Shown: positions 7,904 through 16,000 of the stretch, in pieces
How the letters are laid out: every line of letters begins with the position of its first letter
Numbering within the stretch: the first letter of the stretch is position 1
Program-made: the position numbers and the translations under genes
Assembly (NCBI GenBank): GCA_031255235.1
Contig: JAIRSX010000095.1
Span: forward strand, 1-19,225
Source of the DNA: Rickettsiales bacterium
Lineage (GTDB): Bacteria > Pseudomonadota > Alphaproteobacteria > Rickettsiales > UBA1997
Direction of reading: 5' to 3'
Length of the DNA stretch: 19,225 nt
The notes under the pieces: generated by a model
What the model was told of the DNA's origin: nothing
Databases searched by the model: none
Seen by the model: the letters and a program-made list of their open reading frames with translations, nothing else

Positions 7904-9517
7904 ATGTCTAGATATATTTTTATTACAGGCGGCGTTGTCTCTTCATTAGGAAAAGGTATTGCTTCTGCTTCATTGGGTGCACTTTTACAATCGAGGGGTT
8001 TTTCGATAAAAATGAAAAAACTTGATCCATACTTAAATGTTGATCCAGGCACTATGAACCCTACTCAACACGGAGAAGTTTTTGTAACAGATGATGGATA
8101 TGAAGCCGATTTAGATTTAGGACATTACGAAAGATTTACTAATGTAAATACAGGTAAAGACAGTAACATCACAACAGGACAAATCTACCAAAAAATATTA
8201 AACAAAGAGAGAAAAGGTGATTATCTTGGCAAAACAGTTCAAGTCGTTCCACATGTTACCAATGAAATAAAAGAGTTTATTTTGAATAAAAATGACGATG
8301 TTGATTTTGTTTTATGTGAAATCGGTGGAACAATTGGAGACATTGAAGGACTTCCATTTTATGAAAGTATCAGGCAACTTTGTTACGAATTAGGAAAAGA
8401 AAATACCTGTTATATACATCTTACATATTTGCCCTATATCAAAATGGCAGAAGAATTAAAAACAAAACCAACGCAACATTCAGTCAAATCTTTACAAAGT
8501 CTTGGGATACAACCTGACATTTTACTATGCAGAGCTGATATGGAAATCCCAGAAAACGAATTGGCAAAAATTGCCATGTTCTGCAATTTAAGTAGAGAAC
8601 GAGTCATTCCCGCTTTAAATTGCAACAGTATTTACGAAGTTCCTTTAAAATACCACTCTGTTAGATTAGACAGTGAAGTTATAAAATATTTCAAAATTGT
8701 ATCCAAAAAACCAGATTTAAAAATATGGGAAGAAATTTCAAATAACTTATTCTACCCTGAAAAAAAAGTAAAAATAGCAATAGTTGGAAAATATACTTCC
8801 CTGAAAGAAAGTTATAAGTCTGTAACGGAGGCATTGATACATGGCGGAATAGCGAATAAAACAAAAATTGAGTTATTGTGGGTGGAAGGTAGAGAAATAA
8901 CAGAGGAAAAAGATTTGTCTATACTAAGTAATGCAGACGGTATTTTAGTAACCGGTGGTTTTGGAGAAAGCGGCACAGTTGGTATGATGCTATGTATAAA
9001 ATACGCACGGGAGAAAAAAATTCCGTTTTTGGGAATCTGCTTTGGCATGCAACTTGCTATCATTGAATTTTGTAGGAACGTATTAAAAATAAACGCAGGT
9101 TCCACTGAGATACACAATGATTGTGAACCTGTTATTTCTTTGATAACTGAATTTGAAAGAGACGGCAAAAAAGAAACAAGAAATGAAAACACAGATTTAG
9201 GTGGAACAATGCGACTTGGTGCTTATCCATGCAACATTGAAAAAGGAACTCTTTTAGAAAAGGTTTATGGTAAGACCGAAATTAGCGAAAGACATAGACA
9301 CAGATACGAATTCAATAATAAATATAGAAAAAACTTTGAAGGAAAAGATTTAATTTTTAGCGGATTAAACTTGAAGGATGAATTAGTTGAGTGTATAGAG
9401 ATGAAAAATCATCCTTTCTTTATTGGTGTCCAATTCCACCCAGAATTAAAAAGTCGCCCATTTGTTCCAGCACCTTTATTCGTCAATTTTATAAAAGCGA
9501 GTATCAAAGATTTATGA
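7904..9517 (+). CDS. pyrG: CTP synthase (glutamine-hydrolysing)
   Basis: PyrG makes CTP from UTP, ATP and glutamine-derived ammonia, in the cytoplasm. The 537-residue length is normal. The N-terminal synthase domain begins SRYIFITGGVVSSLGKGI with the P-loop-like GVVSSLGKG and continues with KLDPYLNVDPGTMNP and CEIGGTIGDIE. The C-terminal class I glutamine amidotransferase has the nucleophile C379 (FLGICFGMQ), with H512 and E514 in GVQFHPEL completing the triad. The binding loop GGTMRLGAYPC is also present. No key residue is missing. The ATG at 7904 is fixed by the invariant N-terminus; there is no Shine-Dalgarno sequence. Its last four bases overlap the ATG of the RlpA-like gene, indicating translational coupling. 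Confidence 0.98.
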   Translation: MSRYIFITGGVVSSLGKGIASASLGALLQSRGFSIKMKKLDPYLNVDPGTMNPTQHGEVFVTDDGYEADLDLGHYERFTNVNTGKDSNITTGQIYQKILNKERKGDYLGKTVQVVPHVTNEIKEFILNKNDDVDFVLCEIGGTIGDIEGLPFYESIRQLCYELGKENTCYIHLTYLPYIKMAEELKTKPTQHSVKSLQSLGIQPDILLCRADMEIPENELAKIAMFCNLSRERVIPALNCNSIYEVPLKYHSVRLDSEVIKYFKIVSKKPDLKIWEEISNNLFYPEKKVKIAIVGKYTSLKESYKSVTEALIHGGIANKTKIELLWVEGREITEEKDLSILSNADGILVTGGFGESGTVGMMLCIKYAREKKIPFLGICFGMQLAIIEFCRNVLKINAGSTEIHNDCEPVISLITEFERDGKKETRNENTDLGGTMRLGAYPCNIEKGTLLEKVYGKTEISERHRHRYEFNNKYRKNFEGKDLIFSGLNLKDELVECIEMKNHPFFIGVQFHPELKSRPFVPAPLFVNFIKASIKDL

Positions 9518-10104
9518 AAAAAACACTTCTTATTTTTTTACTGATAGTTTCCAATTCTTTCGCGGCTTACAACAGACATGACAAGATGTATAAATTAGAG
9601 TATAAAGGAGATTCGAAAAAAATTTATCCTCAAAAAAAACCAGAAACCGATGAAACCGGCAAAGAATATAACGACATACCATACCCCAAAAAATCCAAAG
9701 GCTATTATAAAGTTGGCAAACCTTACACAATAATGGGACAAACCTACTACCCAGAAGTAAACGAAACGTATAAAGAAGTCGGCATGGCGTCTTGGTATGG
9801 AGATGGCGATGGATTTCATGGAGAAAAAACGGCAAATGGTGAAACCTATAATATGGATGATTTAACCGCTGCCCACAGAACTTTACCATTACCATCCGTT
9901 GTTAGAATCACAAATTTAGAAAATGGGAAAAATGTTGTTGTTAGAGTGAATGACAGAGGTCCTTTTGTGAAAAATAGAATCATTGACGTATCAAGACAAG
10001 TTGCAAAAATATTAGAATTTCACGGCAAGGGAACCACAAAAGTAAAAGTTGAATATTTAAAAAAAGAAACAGACAAATTATTAAAAGAATTAGGATTCAA
10101 ATAG
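9514..10104 (+). CDS. rlpA: RlpA-like septal-ring lytic transglycosylase (secreted)
   Basis: RlpA proteins cleave peptidoglycan strands lacking stem peptides during daughter-cell separation. The 196-residue protein starts with a signal peptide (MKKTLLIFLLIVSNSFA, cleavage after A17 or A18). It then has a polar, Lys/Pro-rich linker and a double-psi beta-barrel domain at about 87-187. Family hallmarks are GMASWYGDGDGFHGEKTANG, TAAHRTLPLPS with H121, and VNDRGPF with D147. Unlike classical RlpA there is no lipobox cysteine after the signal, so the mature protein is probably soluble in the periplasm, and there is no C-terminal SPOR domain. The ATGA overlap with pyrG and the clean signal peptide set the start; a longer frame from 9391 is only pyrG read in another frame. 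Downstream, a 6-bp hairpin (10089-10094 with 10105-10110) lacks a T-tract. Confidence 0.9.
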   Translation: MKKTLLIFLLIVSNSFAAYNRHDKMYKLEYKGDSKKIYPQKKPETDETGKEYNDIPYPKKSKGYYKVGKPYTIMGQTYYPEVNETYKEVGMASWYGDGDGFHGEKTANGETYNMDDLTAAHRTLPLPSVVRITNLENGKNVVVRVNDRGPFVKNRIIDVSRQVAKILEFHGKGTTKVKVEYLKKETDKLLKELGFK

Positions 10105-10110
10105 CCTAAT
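10089..10110 (+). terminator. weak hairpin at the end of the rlpA-like gene
   Basis: ATTAGG (10089-10094) pairs with CCTAAT (10105-10110) across a 10-base loop that contains the rlpA stop codon. The stem is only 6 bp and is not followed by a run of T, so intrinsic termination is doubtful. Confidence 0.15.
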
Positions 10111-10585
10111 CTAAAAATGTTATCTATACAAAATGTTTGTTAAAAAACATGAGTTGGTGACTACACTAAAAAAGAAAAATGAAAATAAATTTAACAGGAA
10201 AATTGCATTTATCACCTTATGTCCTCAGGAAAAAGAATACAATCTTTATCTATAATCAGATGCTAAATTCAAAAAGAAATAACAACTTATTAGACAAGTC
10301 TCTCAAAACACCAATTCTCCCCAATTCACAGTTCATAAATCAACTATCAAATTAAACCTCAAACCAAACCTCTTTCTTTCGCATCTATATTTATCCGCTA
10401 TTATTCTAAAAACCTTTACATCGCCAATAATATTTTTAACAAATATTCGTTGTTTTAAAATTGACTAAAAATTACTTAAAAAATAAAGAAAAAAGTAAAT
10501 TATCTAGTCAAGGTTAACATTTCTAATCAAACACCAAATTCATAATATAGCGTTAGAATCATTTTTTTTATAAACTATGTATTTT
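10105..10585. other. non-coding region between convergent genes
   Basis: About 480 bases separate the end of the RlpA-like gene from the end of the TpsB gene on the other strand. The recognisable content is a transposase C-terminal remnant (10333-10464, minus). Beyond its stop codon, in minus-strand orientation, GAGAGACTTGTCTAATAAGT (10285-10304) has the look of an insertion-sequence end, but I found no matching inverted copy in the window. No open frame of useful length, RNA gene or clear terminator is visible elsewhere in the stretch. It reads as a scar of past IS insertion. Confidence 0.5.
10333..10464 (-). pseudogene. C-terminal remnant of an IS5-type transposase
   Basis: On the minus strand the frame between TAG 10465-10467 and TGA 10333-10335 encodes about 43 residues. 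They include QRIFVKNIIGDVKVFRI followed by RKRFGLRFNLIVDL. This is the typical C-terminus of IS5/DDE_Tnp_4 transposases (R-x-x-VE-HVIG-x-K-x-F-R-I, then RKRFGLRFNLIAGIYN). The family's third catalytic residue, the Glu of 'VEN/VEH', is Lys here (FVKN). No N-terminal part can be followed upstream in any frame, so the copy is dead. It lies between two convergent genes and does not interrupt either. Confidence 0.72.
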
Positions 10586-12568
10586 TTACCATTTTGTCTC
10601 AATTTTCCAATAAATACTATTATTTTCCTTTTTTATATGGTCCCTAATCTGTATATATTCTGGGGCGTGGAGTGCTTTTGCATATGTCAAAGACCAATTA
10701 AAATGTTTTCCATAATAGTTTAAAGCAAGTCCAGTTCCAGTCATGTTGCCACTTCTAGAATTATATTGTTCATCTGATGAGTCTGCATATTTGTCTTTCA
10801 CATAACCATAATCATAGAAGACTGATAAGTATGTTTTTATTAGTAAGTTTTCAAGTAGTGTTGTTGAAAATAATTGTTGTAAATTCACTCCTAAATCGTT
10901 TCTGATATAATAGCCATTGTCTCCACTTATATTTGAGTTTTTAAATCCTCTTGTGGTATATTCTCCTCCAACCGAAAATTGATTTACTCCGTACAGAGTG
11001 TCAAAACTATATTGATTATCCATTGTTAGTGTGTAGTTTATGGGAAACAGTATATTTATTTTTCTATTATAATAGAAATATAACTTTAACATATCATATT
11101 GCAATTTCGGCTCTGTTTTTAGCATTTGCAAATGATTTTCATCTTTTTTTGAACCAAACCAAGCCAACCCTCTTTGATAACTTGGTTTTATAATTATTGT
11201 TCCAAATTTAGTGTATATTGTACCATTCATAAATATATTTATATTCGATGATTTTCTGGTTCCTATTTCGCTTTTTATATCCCTTATGTAACTTTCCGTA
11301 TCCCTTACTTCAAAATTTATTCCTATATTTATTTTGTACAATTGTGTTCTAGTCATCGTCCTATCAATAATATAGTTTTGGGTAAGCGTATTGCCCCTAC
11401 TTTCAAAAGTAGAGTTATATCCCGCTATTGTGGTAAGATATTCTGAATAACTTATACTATCAGTAAATGTCCAATAGCCTAATGGTATTGATATGTTACC
11501 ATAAAATGATTTACTGCATCTTCTATTTTTATTATCCCCTATCTCTAAATTGTTATAACCACCATTATCGTTAAGTTTACCATCTCCATCCACATTTTGA
11601 GCATATTTTAAGTATATGTTATCATTTAATGCAAGTAAATTATCTTGTATTATATTTATATTTCCCATTATTTCTCCTGTATTTTCACTTCCATTGTTGT
11701 CTATTCCTATTCCTAAAAAAGTTGTTCTTTCGCTTTCATGTTTATCATTTATTATATTTATATCTGAATAGCCTATTTTACTATTTGTATTTGGTTTTAA
11801 TTCCATTGTTGCATTGTTACTTTGAAGTTTATTTATTTGGTCCAATCCTTGTTCAAAATCCTTTATGTTGAATATTTTATTTTTGTTGGATTTGAATGGG
11901 AACGCAAAAAATAATTGTGTTAATAGGCGGGAAGATTTATATTTTTGCCAAAAAGACAATTCTCCTTGGTTTTCTTTCATTATTTTGGTTTTTTCGTCTG
12001 GCAGTATTTCAATGAGATTTATATTTCCAATTTTTCCTTCCTCAATTATTATTACGAATATATTATTGTTTAAATCAGTGTTGCTTATTTTGCTATTATC
12101 TAAATCGAAATAAATTCTTGTTGTAGTATAACCTTTTTCTATATAAAATTCGGTTAGTTCGCTCTGCAATGCTTTTATATTATTCTTATCAATGCATTTA
12201 CCTATATATTTATATAATAGTTTTTTAAATATGTATTTTTTTGAATATTTTTTGTTGCCAATTAATTCTATTTTGGAAAATTTATGACAATTTTCTACAT
12301 CTTTATTTATTTCGTTATTTTTAGTATGTTTTTTGTCTTCTAATGAATTAACAAAACCCTCATCAACACGTTTTTTTCTTATTTTTTCAGATTCAGTTAT
12401 CTGTTGATGATTTTTTTCAAATTGGCGTTGCTGTTCCCACTGATTATCTATAATTTTTTGTTGTTGGATAGATAAATCGGTGTCAGATAAAGCCAAAGAT
12501 TCTTTTGAAAATATTATAATAAATATGAGTATAAAAGTTGCAGATTTAATTTTTTTTATATTTTTCAT
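10586..12568 (-). CDS. TpsB two-partner secretion outer-membrane transporter (FhaC/ShlB family)
   Basis: This Omp85-superfamily channel exports a TpsA partner across the outer membrane. It has 660 residues, somewhat longer than the usual ~560. The order is: signal peptide 1-27 (cut after SLA); a long Gln/Lys-rich linker, about 30-95, that probably includes the plug helix; and the POTRA_2 domain, about 94-180. The POTRA domain has the conserved cysteine pair C94 and C125, the motif KIELIGNKKYSK, and the VTTR-like YTTTRIYFDLD. The rest is a beta-barrel of alternating aromatic strands. The barrel-lumen loop signature is TTRGF (R540-G541-F542; usually VRGY/F). The chain ends in Trp (WKIETKW), as expected for barrel insertion. 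It is transcribed away from the TpsA gene at 13029 rather than in tandem with it, but is the obvious partner by proximity. A good promoter lies at 12596-12624. Confidence 0.93.
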   Translation of the reverse strand: MKNIKKIKSATFILIFIIIFSKESLALSDTDLSIQQQKIIDNQWEQQRQFEKNHQQITESEKIRKKRVDEGFVNSLEDKKHTKNNEINKDVENCHKFSKIELIGNKKYSKKYIFKKLLYKYIGKCIDKNNIKALQSELTEFYIEKGYTTTRIYFDLDNSKISNTDLNNNIFVIIIEEGKIGNINLIEILPDEKTKIMKENQGELSFWQKYKSSRLLTQLFFAFPFKSNKNKIFNIKDFEQGLDQINKLQSNNATMELKPNTNSKIGYSDINIINDKHESERTTFLGIGIDNNGSENTGEIMGNINIIQDNLLALNDNIYLKYAQNVDGDGKLNDNGGYNNLEIGDNKNRRCSKSFYGNISIPLGYWTFTDSISYSEYLTTIAGYNSTFESRGNTLTQNYIIDRTMTRTQLYKINIGINFEVRDTESYIRDIKSEIGTRKSSNINIFMNGTIYTKFGTIIIKPSYQRGLAWFGSKKDENHLQMLKTEPKLQYDMLKLYFYYNRKINILFPINYTLTMDNQYSFDTLYGVNQFSVGGEYTTRGFKNSNISGDNGYYIRNDLGVNLQQLFSTTLLENLLIKTYLSVFYDYGYVKDKYADSSDEQYNSRSGNMTGTGLALNYYGKHFNWSLTYAKALHAPEYIQIRDHIKKENNSIYWKIETKW

Positions 12569-12595
12569 GTAGAATCACGCTGAAGAATTATTAGC

Positions 12596-12624
12596 ATTTA
12601 ATTAGAAGTAAATTGACTTGTCAA
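12596..12624 (-). promoter_or_regulatory. predicted sigma-70 promoter for the TpsB gene
   Basis: Read on the minus strand, TTGACA (12619-12624, perfect -35) is 17 bases from TTAAAT (12596-12601, 4/6 match to -10), and the ATG is 27 bases further on. The -35 box is half of a 12-base inverted repeat, TTGACTTGTCAA (12613-12624), which could serve as an operator. No Shine-Dalgarno sequence precedes the ATG. Confidence 0.5.
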
Positions 12625-12641
12625 AAGTAATTTTTTACTAT
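12613..12641 (+). promoter_or_regulatory. possible divergent promoter sharing the -35 palindrome
   Basis: On the plus strand the other half of the palindrome gives TTGACT (12613-12618), 17 bases from TACTAT (12636-12641). A transcript from here would reach the TpsA gene after a leader of about 380 bases. The -10 match is only 4/6, so this is tentative. Confidence 0.2.
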
Positions 12642-12883
12642 ATTTGCTATTTTTAATGATAAGTTATTTAATATTCCTCCTGCTGTACAAGCATAACCAT
12701 CTACAATCGTTGTATCAATATTAAAATTACAAGTATCTTCAGTGCAACTGCCCATTATAATGCCCTAAATACCTATCGTCAACAGCATATGATCACTTTT
12801 TTATTCAAAAAATCTTTTGCCATTGATACTTTACGAATAAATATGTTTGAAAGTAAAACCATGGTAACGATACTCTTTTTCAT
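12621..12883 (-). pseudogene. possible broken gene for a small secreted cysteine-containing protein
   Basis: Two minus-strand frames lie in the TpsB-TpsA gap. The upstream one (12779-12883, 34 residues) begins MKKSIVTMVLLSNIFIRK and looks like a signal peptide. The downstream one (12621-12755, 44 residues) begins MGSCTEDTCNFNIDT and continues with GYACTAGGILN. The bases between them read SYAVDDRYLGHYNG in the third frame. Joining all three would give one secreted protein of about 85 residues needing two frameshift corrections. Either this is a decayed gene, or the second frame is an independent 44-residue peptide. No family is recognised, and its last codons overlap the TpsB promoter. Confidence 0.25.
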
Positions 12884-12972
12884 AGTTCTCTTTTTTATAA
12901 TTTACTTAATACACCCAACTTTCCCATAACATATCATTTTAAGATTGAATAAATCAAAGAACAAATAAAAAT

Positions 12973-12999
12973 TTGACTTTTGTTTGGACGGGTTATATT
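12973..12999 (+). promoter_or_regulatory. possible promoter for the TpsA gene
   Basis: TTGACT (12973-12978) is 15 bases from TATATT (12994-12999), a short spacer but with fair hexamers. Transcription would begin close to ATG 13010 and about 24 bases before TTG 13029. GGTGG (13012-13016) could serve as a weak ribosome-binding site for the TTG start. Confidence 0.3.
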
Positions 13000-13028
13000 A
13001 CCTGTGGTAATGGTGGAAATATATATAC

Positions 13029-16000
13029 TTGCTTAAACAAACAATTTCCTCCTCTATCTTAACATCGATCTCACTTAAGAGCTCGTTCAAAAAAATAATC
13101 TCCTCATTCCTCTCTATATCAATCTTATATACTCAGATATTGATTTCCTTTATAACAACACAAGCTATAGCAAATGTAACTTTAATTAGATCTGCTTATG
13201 CATATAATGATATAAACCCACCACAAAATATAATCGATAATCCAGTGAATTACATAGAAGCAGATAACAGCAGAGGGAATGGAGATACTCATCTAGATCG
13301 CACTCAAAATGGAACTCCTGTTATAAACATAAATACGCCTTCTCAAGGTGGTGTATCTGCCAATTACTATAAAGACTTTAATGTCAATAAAGAAAATCTT
13401 ATATTCAATAATTATCAAGGAGAGGTTGGAAATAGTCAACTTGGAGGTGCCCTGTATGGAAATCCAAATTTTAATAAAACTGGAGTAAAAGAAGCCGAAA
13501 TAATTTTAAATGAAATTACCACAAACAGAATAAGTAGTATAAATGGTTACATAGAAGTTTTTGGCAAAAAAGCTGACCTCATAATAGCAAACCCAAATGG
13601 AATTATGGTAAGTGGTGGTGGTTTCATAAACACAAGCAGATTATCTTTAATCACGGGCAAATCTAGTCCCAATGGAACATTAGACCAAAATGGCAATCTA
13701 AATCCTTTTTTACTCTCAAAAGATCCCAATGCTACAATTACAATTGTAGGAATAAATATATTCGACAAAAACAATAACCTAATAGCCTACAATCTTGGTA
13801 TAGACGCAACAGATGTAAATTATATAGACCTTATGGGTAGAATAATGGAAATTAATGGCGATATATACGGATCAGACAATACTGAGATAAACATAAAAAC
13901 TGGAAATGATAAAGCAACATACTATAAAGATAAAGGGTTTCAGGTTAATAGCACAAATACAAAAGAAACGGAAGATACGAAACCACAATTTGCCATAGAT
14001 AGTACTGCTATGGGTGGAATATATGCAGGAAAAATTAACATTATATCCACTGAAGATGGAGTTGGTGTTGTAAATAGAGGTGACCTTGTCTCCAGTATCG
14101 ATAATATAAATTTTGATGTAAATGGAAATATAATTTTAGAGGATACAAATCTACAAACCTTAAATCAAGAAGCAAAAATAAAAATACAAAATAAAAGTGA
14201 CAAGAATAACTCTGTCATCAAAATTAATAATTCCAATATTTATGCAGGACACGTAAATATAGAAACAGACAATCTGATCAATAAAAACAATTCCGTAATC
14301 TACGGAATTGATTCAATAAACATTGAGTCTACAGATAATGTAACAAACACAAATAATTCAACCATATTCGCTAATAACGATATTGAGATAAAATCAAGTA
14401 GTATTTTTAATAAAAATGGAACAATCACAAGTGGTGAAAACTTAACTATAGATCTATCGACAGATTTTATCACTGAAGGATCGATTGGATCGATTTATGG
14501 AACAACTATCCTAAGTGCAAAAAATATTACTTTAGATAATAAAATAACAAAAAATGAAGATGAAGATGTGACAATCAATCTAACTGGACACAATGTGATT
14601 TTAAATGCCAGCGGAAACATAACCAATAAAAAAAACTCGACTCTTTTCGCTTCGGGTGATATGACATTTAACATCCTCTTAAATGAAAACAAATTAGAGA
14701 CTGGTAATCTTTATAATTATGGAACTATTATTTCCACTGATAATATCTCTATAAATGCAGAAAACTCTATCTACAATGGGAACAAAAACAGTACATTGCA
14801 AGCAACCATATCTGCAGGCAATAATCTACAAATAACCACTCAAAACCGTCTAATGAATTATGGGTTTCTTCAAGCCATTGGAGTATATCGTGATTATGTG
14901 GATGAAAACGGAAATATCTTTAATTTAAAAGATCCTACATCTGGAAATTTAACTTTGATTACAAAGGCAACCAAAAGCTCAGACTATAAGCTAAACAATT
15001 TGGATTTATTAAATGAAGGTAATGATAAGATAGTTGTTCCATTACCTCCAGAAGTTCAAGATAAAATAGATAATATCAACAACATTGTAGACCTTAATGA
15101 ACTCGATAATTTATTACTTACAACTCTCAATACAAACAACGAAAAGGAATATTATTTAGTTCAAAAAAGAATAAGACTGCTTGCGATTCGAGATGTGATA
15201 GAAGAAGCGAGAGAAAATTATGAATTTGACACCGATAGTTTTGCTATTGGTTCACCCGTAACCATCGAAGATTTTGATGAAAACGGCAATGAAATTACCT
15301 ATTTAAAAATCATAACTGATAATGACATTCAGGAACAATTAAAAAAAATACTTGGAAATCAATATAGTTATGATGATTGGAAGATTAACCTCACCAATTT
15401 AGAAACTAAAATAGATGAACAAATTCAAGAACAACTTAATAGATTAGACAAATATAACGAAGAACAAAAAATAAATAACCCTGACTTTGTAGATTTAGAT
15501 CTTGATGGTTTTATATCACTAAACCCAACTGGATTAGAAATCAAAATAGATAAGAACCAAATATTGCTCACTGAGAAAGAGTCACAAGAACAATCTAGAC
15601 TCGTAAAAATAGAAAATCTTTATAACTCACTACAACAAAGTCTAAATTCTTACGATGCTATTGATTGGAATTCTTTAACAGAAACACAGCTCAAACAAAA
15701 TGTATATTCCTTATACACCATAATAAATGATACAAATTCATTTAATCAGGATGATTGGACCATTGCAGAATTTGATACATCCTCTGCATCACTAAGTGAT
15801 TACACTAAATATCTTTCACGAATTAGAACTGACAACACAAATCAAACATCGGTAGAACAAACAGGAATACATAATTATGGAAGACTATTCTCCTCCAATA
15901 ACACAACTCTAACAAGTAATAGCGTTCTTCACAACAACAAAGATTCCTTAATATATTCAAATAATAATATAAACTTTAATGTATCTGACATACTATTCAA

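Noticed and set aside
8434..9192. Minus-strand open frames of 63 and 126 codons opposite pyrG
   Set aside because: They mirror the conserved pyrG sequence and show no independent protein features.
9391..9513. A 41-codon N-terminal extension of the RlpA-like frame starting at 9391
   Set aside because: It lies wholly within pyrG in another frame, and the ATG at 9514 is followed directly by a clean signal peptide.
10951..12113. Plus-strand open frames of about 80 codons opposite the TpsB gene
   Set aside because: They are Leu/Phe/Tyr-rich complements of the barrel coding sequence, with no start context or family match.
14221..14760. Solenoid-coding repeats in TpsA considered as DNA direct repeats
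   Set aside because: The similarity is at the level of loose protein periodicity; I see no long matching DNA units.
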